Origin: a virus
Strand: one strand, 5' to 3'
Virus record (IMG/VR): IMGVR_UViG_3300035698_009730
Span: 1 to 39,795 of that record
Length of the DNA: 39,795 nt
The number at the start of each line of letters is the position of its first letter. Position 1 is the stretch's first letter. The notes below the pieces were generated by a model. The model searched no databases. It was not told the origin of the DNA and worked only from the letters and a program-made list of their open reading frames with translations. Shown in pieces: positions 28,893-37,200 of this stretch. The position numbers were made by a program, and so were the translations under genes.

Positions 28893-29678
28893 ATGGGTTA
28901 TACATTTGATTTAGTTGATGCCAGATTTGGATCAACAGAAGCCATAGCGAATAATGCAATTGACGCTGCAAACGATACGATTGCTACTCTTCAAGCATTT
29001 TTAGATGGGCTGATTGTACCAGAAACAGACGACATAGAAGAGGTTGACTTTCCCGAAGTATTACCAATTGATTATACCAGCAGACCATCATTTACGGCAA
29101 ACTTAGAAAGTTTCCCTACCTTTACAGATGGGCTTCCGCCAGATCCTCTTTTAAAAGACGTACCTGATTCCACTCTGTCTACGCCAAGTATTGTAGAAGT
29201 AACAGATCCGGGGGCAATGTCACATCTTGATGAAGCTTATAATTCAGAAATACGAGTAGCCCTTTTCGCAAAAATATTAAATGATATCCAAAATGGTGGA
29301 ACCGGGCTTGATCCTACTATAGAAGCTGATATATACGATAGAGGCAAGGCAAGATTATTAGACGAGAACGAATCCTTATATAGGGAAGCAGAGGCTAGAT
29401 TTACAGCAACAGGCTTTGATTTGCCACAAGGTGCATTAGTATCAACATTACAGGCTGTCAGTAATGAAATATCAAGGAAAAACGATCAGTTAAATTACGA
29501 GATTACAATTAACCAGGCTGACCTTGAACAAAAGAATATCCAGTTCTCGGTTGCTCAGGCTACTCAAATTGAAGGCATCTTAACTGATTTTTACAATAAG
29601 CAAGAAAATAGATCGTTTGAAGTATCAAAGGCGGTCGCTAAAAGTACGATAGATATTTATAATTCAAATCACAGCTAA
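28893..29678 (+). CDS. coiled-coil virion protein, 5' part of a frameshifted gene
   Basis: 261 residues behind AAGGAAGGAA. The N-terminus is helical with an Ala/Asn-rich part, the middle is Pro-rich (ESFPTFTDGLPPDPLL), and from residue 110 it is a long coiled coil (ENESLYREAEARF, NYEITINQADLEQKN…), as in internal or tail proteins of short-tailed phages. The frame ends at TAA (29676-29678), but the +1 frame opens at 29653 and continues the same coiled coil to 30210. The gene thus seems to be one protein of about 440 residues broken by a single indel. Confidence 0.65.
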   Translation: MGYTFDLVDARFGSTEAIANNAIDAANDTIATLQAFLDGLIVPETDDIEEVDFPEVLPIDYTSRPSFTANLESFPTFTDGLPPDPLLKDVPDSTLSTPSIVEVTDPGAMSHLDEAYNSEIRVALFAKILNDIQNGGTGLDPTIEADIYDRGKARLLDENESLYREAEARFTATGFDLPQGALVSTLQAVSNEISRKNDQLNYEITINQADLEQKNIQFSVAQATQIEGILTDFYNKQENRSFEVSKAVAKSTIDIYNSNHS

Positions 29679-29808
29679 TCAAAGTCTTAAAGTTGAAAGA
29701 TATAAAACCGATGCAGAGGTTTTTAAAATACGTGTAGAAAGTGCCGTACGCAAGAACGAATTAATAATTAACCAATATGATATTAGAATCAAAGCTTTTA
29801 TTTCAGAG

Positions 29809-30210
29809 ATGGAGCTTGAAGTAAAAAATGCACGGTTACAGGTAGAAGCTTTTAAGACTGAAGCAATGGCTTTTGAAGCTGAAACTAATGCAACTGGTAA
29901 ATATTGGGATACTCTTGTTAAAGAAAATTCACTAAAAGTACAAGCCTTTGTTGCTAAGTTGCAAAAACAAATCGCAGTTATTGAAGCTACCAAGAGTGGC
30001 TACGTTGCATTAAAAACCTTGCAGGAAAAAGGTATTGAAGGTATAATGAATGTTAATGCTCAACTTGCTGCGTCTGCTTTAAATGCTGTTAATGCTTCTG
30101 CTAGTTCGGGAGATAATTATTCTCATTCGTATGATATGACAAAAGGGACTACAACAAACAGTAATAGTACTAGCACAAGTACAAATACAAACTATAATCA
30201 CGATTCTTGA
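29809..30210 (+). CDS. 3' part of the frameshifted coiled-coil protein
   Basis: The frame is open from 29653, where it reads on naturally from the upstream gene (QITANQSLKVERYKTDAEVF…). The first ATG is at 29809 and gives 133 residues. Helical coiled coil followed by a Ser/Thr/Asn-rich flexible tail (NSNSTSTSTNTNYNHDS). There is no good SD at 29809 (only GGAG directly around it), so it is more likely the C-terminal half of the upstream gene than a gene of its own. Confidence 0.55.
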   Translation: MELEVKNARLQVEAFKTEAMAFEAETNATGKYWDTLVKENSLKVQAFVAKLQKQIAVIEATKSGYVALKTLQEKGIEGIMNVNAQLAASALNAVNASASSGDNYSHSYDMTKGTTTNSNSTSTSTNTNYNHDS

Positions 30211-30226
30211 TAAATAGGGGGCATAC

Positions 30227-31180
30227 ATGAGCCAGATGCAAGACGATTGGGACAAAAGAGAGCAGAGACGAATAAACAACGATAATAATAGTAATTTTAT
30301 ATCTAATAGAGAAACTGCCAGGGATAATCAACAGACTAGAGGACTAGAAGAGCTTGCAGTAAAAGGTGAGCAAGATAGATTAAACCAAGACAATGCTGCC
30401 GACATAGCTCAGCGTAAAAAAAATCAGCTTGACGTGGATGCTATTAACGCAGAACAAGCTGGACCTTCCATGGCAGATAGAAGAAAAGACTTCATGGCTT
30501 CGTATGAGTCTCTTAGTAAATCTCATCTAGATAAAGATGGTAATCAGATGTTTGATGACCAAGATAACCCTATGAAACCGTTGACTCAATCTCAAATAGT
30601 CCAATCTATACAAAGTAGAGAAAACGCTTTTAACCAACACCAAAATGGTGGAATGTCACAAGGTAACAAAGTCCCAGGTCAAGCTGTTGTCACCGGAGAA
30701 AACGGCGACACAACATACTATGGTGACGGGGGCATGAAAACAATAACGTCAGTTGATAAAGCTAATAATACGGCAAATAAAAACTGGACAGGTAAAAATG
30801 AACAAATTAGACTTGATAACAAATCACTAGAACCAATCACAATGGAGAATTACAATAACCAGACTTCTAGCTATGCTCCACAAGAATCAAGTTATGAAAC
30901 TCCACCGGCTAACTATGCACCGTCTGGACCGAGACCAAGAAGTAAAAGATTACTTCCTTCTAATAATTATGGTAAAACTGATATCGGTAATAGATTATTT
31001 AGTCAAGAAACAGGGTATACGCCACCACAAGGGAATAAAAAAGGAAACAGTGCTGGTGAGAGACTAACATCCCTTATGGCAAGTTTAAGCAATGCAGGCT
31101 TAGATAATAGGTACGAAGATTCTCGTGTATTTGGTAGGAATAAACAAACAGCAAGCAGATTTGGTAACAAAAGATTTTAA
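30227..31180 (+). CDS. low-complexity hydrophilic virion-region protein, 317 aa
   Basis: SD AGGGGG precedes the ATG. Almost no hydrophobic stretches. Very rich in Asn, Gln, Asp, Lys and Ser, with a central DGNQMFDDQDNPMKPLTQSQ part and a Pro/Tyr/Arg-rich C-terminal half, so mainly disordered. It lies between the coiled-coil gene and the giant polyvalent gene. It could be an ejection or packaging partner. No family recognised. Confidence 0.55.
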   Translation: MSQMQDDWDKREQRRINNDNNSNFISNRETARDNQQTRGLEELAVKGEQDRLNQDNAADIAQRKKNQLDVDAINAEQAGPSMADRRKDFMASYESLSKSHLDKDGNQMFDDQDNPMKPLTQSQIVQSIQSRENAFNQHQNGGMSQGNKVPGQAVVTGENGDTTYYGDGGMKTITSVDKANNTANKNWTGKNEQIRLDNKSLEPITMENYNNQTSSYAPQESSYETPPANYAPSGPRPRSKRLLPSNNYGKTDIGNRLFSQETGYTPPQGNKKGNSAGERLTSLMASLSNAGLDNRYEDSRVFGRNKQTASRFGNKRF

Positions 31181-31221
31181 TAAAGTGGCACTCTTTTCCG
31201 AATTTACATAAGGAGCAATAA

Positions 31222-34200
31222 ATGTCAGACGCAGAACAAGCCTTCCAAGAGTATTTAAAAAGTGAAGAAAACAATAATCTACAAAAGACATCAAATTGGT
31301 ATGCTCCTACCCAAACTAAAAATCTTTCTAGCAATGTTGACCAAGGACAAGACGCGGAGAGAGCTTTCCAAGAGTATTTAAAAAAAGATAGTGACACACA
31401 GCAGATGTATGGATGGTCTAGTCAGACACAACCTCAAGCTGGCATGGTAGGTGCTGGAGCTAAGCTAGATCCTATTCAAAATAGGGGCATGAGAGGATAC
31501 CAAAAAGAACGAGGGATATCCGGTGATGTAGGTGCAAGCGTAGGAAGAGGCGTGGCAGACCTTGCAAGCTTAACAGGGCATGCATTAAAAACAGTAGATC
31601 CAGATGGTGGAATAAATGTAGTGGATTCAGCAGGACAATGGTTAATAGATAAGGCTGACAAGGCACAAAAATCAGATATATTAAGACCAGACGAATCAGA
31701 AGCCAATGGAGAAGGATTCGTCAAAAGAGGTATTATGGGTGGAATCCAAAGTATGGTTCCCTCTGTAGCGCCAGTATTGGCTGGAGCAGGAACGGGTGGT
31801 CTTGTTGGATCTGTTGTCCCTGGAGTCGGGACAGCGGTTGGAGCATTTGTAGGCGGTACGGCTGCAACACTAGGTCTTTTCGGGATAGGAACATACGGAC
31901 AAAAGAAAGAAGAATATCTTAAGTCTGGAATTGATGAAAAAACGGCTCACTCGTCAGCATTAAAACAGGCAGTTGTGGAGGGTGGTATAGAAGAACTTTC
32001 TAACCTTCTTGGTTTCTTTACATTTGGAGGTAGTAAATTAGTAACTCAACCATTAAAGGCGACAGCTAAAGAGCTTTTAAAAACACCGATAAAAACATTT
32101 GCAAAAAATTTAACAAAAAATGCTCTCCTGAATGAAGTGCCAACAGAAATGATACAGGGCGCTTTAGGGGCAAAAATAGATCAGAATTTAGGCTTACTTC
32201 CAGATGGCGCGTGGCAAGAAGCAGCCGTAGAATCAATTATCCCGGCTGTAACGATGAGTGTGTTTTTTGGACTTGGAGCCCAAGGGTTAACCTCTACACG
32301 CAGGAGTATGCTTAAAAAGCAGCTCAACAGTGAAGACAATGGTAAGAGAGTAGATGCTGTAACCGAAATAGCAAAGGAAATTAAAGATAAAGAATTAAAG
32401 CAAGCATGGTTTAATATGACCATGCCACTTATTAAAAATAGTGAACCGATTGATGTGAATCTTGACTTCTCACAAGTAGGCAAATCTACAACTCCACCAA
32501 CAGATACAGAAATAATTGGTACTTTAAAATCATCTCTTGATTCTGGTGAAATGACTCCAGAACAAATAATAGAATTAAAAAAATATCCTGCAAACGAAAG
32601 ATTCATTCCCGCCCTGGATAAACTTGTTGCTGACTATGACGATATAACATATAAAAACGATACTCCAGACGGAAAATTGTTCAATGCTGCTAGAAATTCA
32701 AGGCTTATGGAGCGTTCTGCGAGAGGTGAAGACATTACCCTTGATACTTCTACTCCTACTCCGGAAGAATTGCAATGGGAAGCTGATATCAAAGCACAGA
32801 GGGCAGGAATACCAAAACAAAAAGCCAAGCTTGAACAACAGGCTAATGAATTAAAAGCACAGTTAGCAGATAAGAAGGCTTCTGATGAATTAAAAGCAGA
32901 TATCCAAAATAATTTAATTGATAACCAGAAAAAGATTGATGATTTATCACGATTTGAAAGACAGCAAGAACAGATAGACATGACTGATATGAGTGAATTA
33001 GAACGAGTTGAAAGTCAGAGAAGGTCAGTTGAGGCACTTGAGAAGAGACAGGCTGAGATATTAGATTCTGAAATGTTTACTGAGAGTTCACAAGATACGT
33101 TAGATCCTAATCAAGTTAATTTTAGAGAAGATAGTGTGGCAAGAAGGCAAAGACAAATAGATAGGGAGAAGGAATCTACTTGGGAAGCTGATATCAAGTC
33201 CCAGAATAATAAAAAAATTGACCCTACTGAATTGGCAAGGGTCAGAAATCAACAAAAAATAAAAAACATTGAACTAAACGAAGCCGTACCAGAAACTAAA
33301 AAATACCCGATAGAACCAAACCTTTATAATAAAATTGATTTGATGCAAGAAGAGGTCAATAATTCTGAGGTAGGTGGTTTTAATCAGGATTCAGGGATTA
33401 GGTTCAAAGCTACTTCTCCGATGTGGATGCGTAATGTTCAGAAATCTTTAAGTGCTGCCGGGCTAAAGGCAATGAACAGAGTGGCTTTTAATGCTATATT
33501 TAATAAGCTAAAAAATCGCAAAACACTTACACCTATCCAAGCAGAACAATACAGCCACATAAAACCAGAGCTTGAAAGCTATGTTGGTGAAAGCGGAGAA
33601 CTCCAAGACTTTGCAGAGGAAGAAGCTTACGCAGTAGAAGAAGCAAACATAATCCAAGACATAGATAATAATAAGTTTGTTCCAGCAGAATTATTAAGAA
33701 AGCATCCAGACCTGATTTCTCCTGATAATATTATGGAAGATTCTAAAGGCATGGATACTATCCTCAAGAATGATGTAAAAAAACAAGATTGGGAAAAACC
33801 ATCTATAGTAGAGGAAACCACACCTCTCAGAAAAAATATAAATAAATTATGGAAAAAATATTTTATAGGCATGTTTAATAGCTTGAAGAAAATGAGAGGG
33901 GAGGCCAATGCTAAGGCAACAATCGGTCTTGCTACCAATTCAGATGTTATTATACGGAAATTAACACAATTAGAGTCAGCGATAGAAAATAATGATATTA
34001 ATGGAATAAACAAGGCCTTGGGTGGGTTAGGCCAATACTTACCAACCGACCCAAATAATAAAGACGCTGGGATAGAAAGAGATAAAGTATTAACAGATGC
34101 TCAAAAAGAAGCCTTTAAGAATCTTTCAGATGAAATAATATTAGATTATTTAAAAATAGAACAACAAAAAAAGAATGATAATTATGGCGATTCAAGATAT

Positions 34201-37200
34201 GAAGTTTCAAAAGCAATTGATGAGGACACTCTTTTTGTTGGTGGTAATGCAAACTATATTTTATCTGAGGCATTTTCCAGGGGACTGGTTGATAAAAACG
34301 GAGATTCTAAAGGGGAGGATTCCCCCCTTAAGAATGAGATAGGATATTCTAAAGGCGACATAGGGAACTTTAAAGGCAACAAAGGTATTTATACTGGAGT
34401 TGTTAAAAAAGAACCAGGCGGTAATCTTTATGAAATAGAAATGCAAGAAGGTTCTGAAAAGGGAACTAAAAGGTTTATTCAAAAAGCTCGTAAAGATATG
34501 ACAGATCAAGAAAGGCAAGCATGGGCAGATCATCTACGCAAAACGAACAATAATATTAGAAAAACTTTAAGCAAAGAGGCTGTTCCTTCTTTATATAAAA
34601 AATCTACATACAAAGGTAAAGAATCTATTTCGGGAGTTATTATCCATAAAAGCACAAAATTTCCTGGTAAATGGCAAGCTTCAGCATGGGATGAAAGAGG
34701 TTTTATAGGTGATACAACTCATAACACTAAAAAAGAAGCCATTAACGATGCCATAGCAGGCGGTAATGATTTAATAGGCAGAACTGAATTTGATAAGATT
34801 TCTAAAACAGATGAGTTCTTACAAGGCATAAAAGATACTGAGGAAACTCAGAGATGGAATAAAGAACAATATGAAAAGAGTAAGTTAAAAGACCAAACTC
34901 CAATTACCCCCACAGAGGGTAATAAGAAATCTAAAGAGGATTTAAATCCTGTTAAGGATACAACCCAACCAACAACCAAGCAAGCCAAAGAACCACAGTC
35001 AAAAATAGAAGAACCACAATCTTCTTTCAAAAAAGATATTGCAAAAGATAATAAAAGGGATTATGTTGAATCAAAGGAGAACAAAAGTGAAACAAAACAA
35101 CTTGATCTTTTTGAATACAAGCCAGAAAAAGCTGAAAAGGATAGCATCCAGGAAAGCTTACGAACTAAACAAGAGGTATCAACCGCTCCAATCTCCGGAG
35201 TGGACGTTTCCAATAGTGAATATGTCGTACAAACAGACGAAGACGCCGCAGCCTTAATATCCCACCTCGTAGGAACACCGGAAGAACGAGCCTATTTTCT
35301 AATCTTAGATAAAGACGGGAAAGTCCTTGAAGTATTACAACATTCAGCAGGTGGTAAGGGTTCAAGCTCCATAGACCCCTCAGTAGCAATAGGTAGAGTT
35401 TTCAATAAAAAAAATGCTACCAAAGTTATATTTGCTCATAATCATCCATCGGGTACTGTAGAGCCATCAAGGCCAAAATACGAAGGCGACCAGGCCAATG
35501 ACGTAACTGCTATTGGTAAAATTAAAGACACCGCAGCCTTGAGAGATATCAAAGTAACTGCCATGATAGTAGGAGCAGATTCTTTTTCGGTCTTTGATGA
35601 AAATGGAATAATATCAGAGGCTAAAATAGGCAAGACTATCAAAAAAGCCGACATTCAGATTAAAGAAAGAGCCTTTACTAAAAAACGTACAGATCGACTA
35701 GAAAAGTTTGGTCCAGCCAATATAGGGGAAAGACTTTATAAAGAACAAGACGGTTTTTTACTTTTGGATGGAAGGAACAGAGAGGTCGGATTTCTACCAT
35801 TCCCATCAGGATTATCTCAAAAAGAAATTTCAGCCCGATTAATTGCAGCCACGGAAAAAACAAATGCTCAGAGTATGGTAATAAACAGTAAGCCTAAAAA
35901 GAACCTAGCTGATAGGATTTCGTTCCTTGAAAAATTACCAGATGGCTTAAAAGATATAGGAGTTGGTGTGGTTGATATTATTCGTTATGATATGAACGGC
36001 AACCCCACACATTCAGCTCCAAGTTCTGGGACTGGATATACTGTTAAAGATTTGAAATCAGATAAGGTGCTGTATCAAACCACAGAAGACTTAATTTCCG
36101 TTAAAGGCATGCAAGCAAAATGGGAAAAAGAAGGTATCAACCTATCTTTATTTGAAGATAAAAAAGAAATAAGAATAAATAATATTATAGTTCCAAAAGG
36201 CAAACAAAAAACAGGTATAGGCTCTAAGATAATTCAAGAAGTCGTAGAATATGCTGACAATGTAGGGAAGAGAATTGTTCTGACACCGGGGCTAAAAGAT
36301 GATTCACACGGCACTACCTCTCGAAGTAGACTTGTTAAGTTCTACAAGCGATTTGGTTTTGTTGAAAGTAAAGGAAGAAATTTAGATTATGAGATAGGCG
36401 CAGGGAAAATGTATCGAGATTCTAAGCCTAAGTTTTCGACAAAAGAAGATTCAGGAAACATAACGACCAAAAAAGATAAGAACTTTAAAAAATGGTCTAA
36501 AGGCTATCTAGTTTTAGAAGATTATGAGATAGCAGATGCAAAAGCTGATGCTGGTGTAGTTGTAAAAGTATCTCATGGCACAACAGATGAATTTGATATT
36601 TTTGATCCAACCAAGAAAGGTAATAAAGAAGGTCAGTTCGGTGCGGTAAATTATTTTACTTCTGACAAGGGCGATGCTGACATTAATTACGCTGGTGAAG
36701 GTCCTGATTTAACAAATCGCATAGAGCAGAGAGCAGAACAGATTGCCTATGAGATTGGCGATTCATACAATGAAGAAGAAATAAAAGAGTTATCAGATGA
36801 ATATGATTTAGAGTTTGATCCAGAAACAGAATCATACCCAGAAGATTTACCGACAGAGATGGCAAGGAAAGAATTATCAGGTGGGAAACCTAATAGATTA
36901 GATTTATATGTGCGCCTTGATAAGCCCGCATATATTGGTGGCAATACAACTACATGGGTTGATAATTTTGATTCGGAAGCGATAAGTGAAGATGCCACAG
37001 AACAAATATTAGAAGAGAATGATGCTACTAAGGTAGACATAGAAGAATATGAAGATGAGATACAAGATAGAATATATGAGATAGAGATGGATACTGAGTC
37101 TGAAATTTTAAATGCTATCCAACAAGCTTTATATGAAGTAAACTCAGACGTATACGCTATAGATGTATACCAAAGTCTTGAATTGGATGATGGCGAAATA

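Noticed and set aside
32181-32606. 141-codon minus-strand ORF
   Set aside because: Antisense to the polyvalent protein and without ribosome-binding site.
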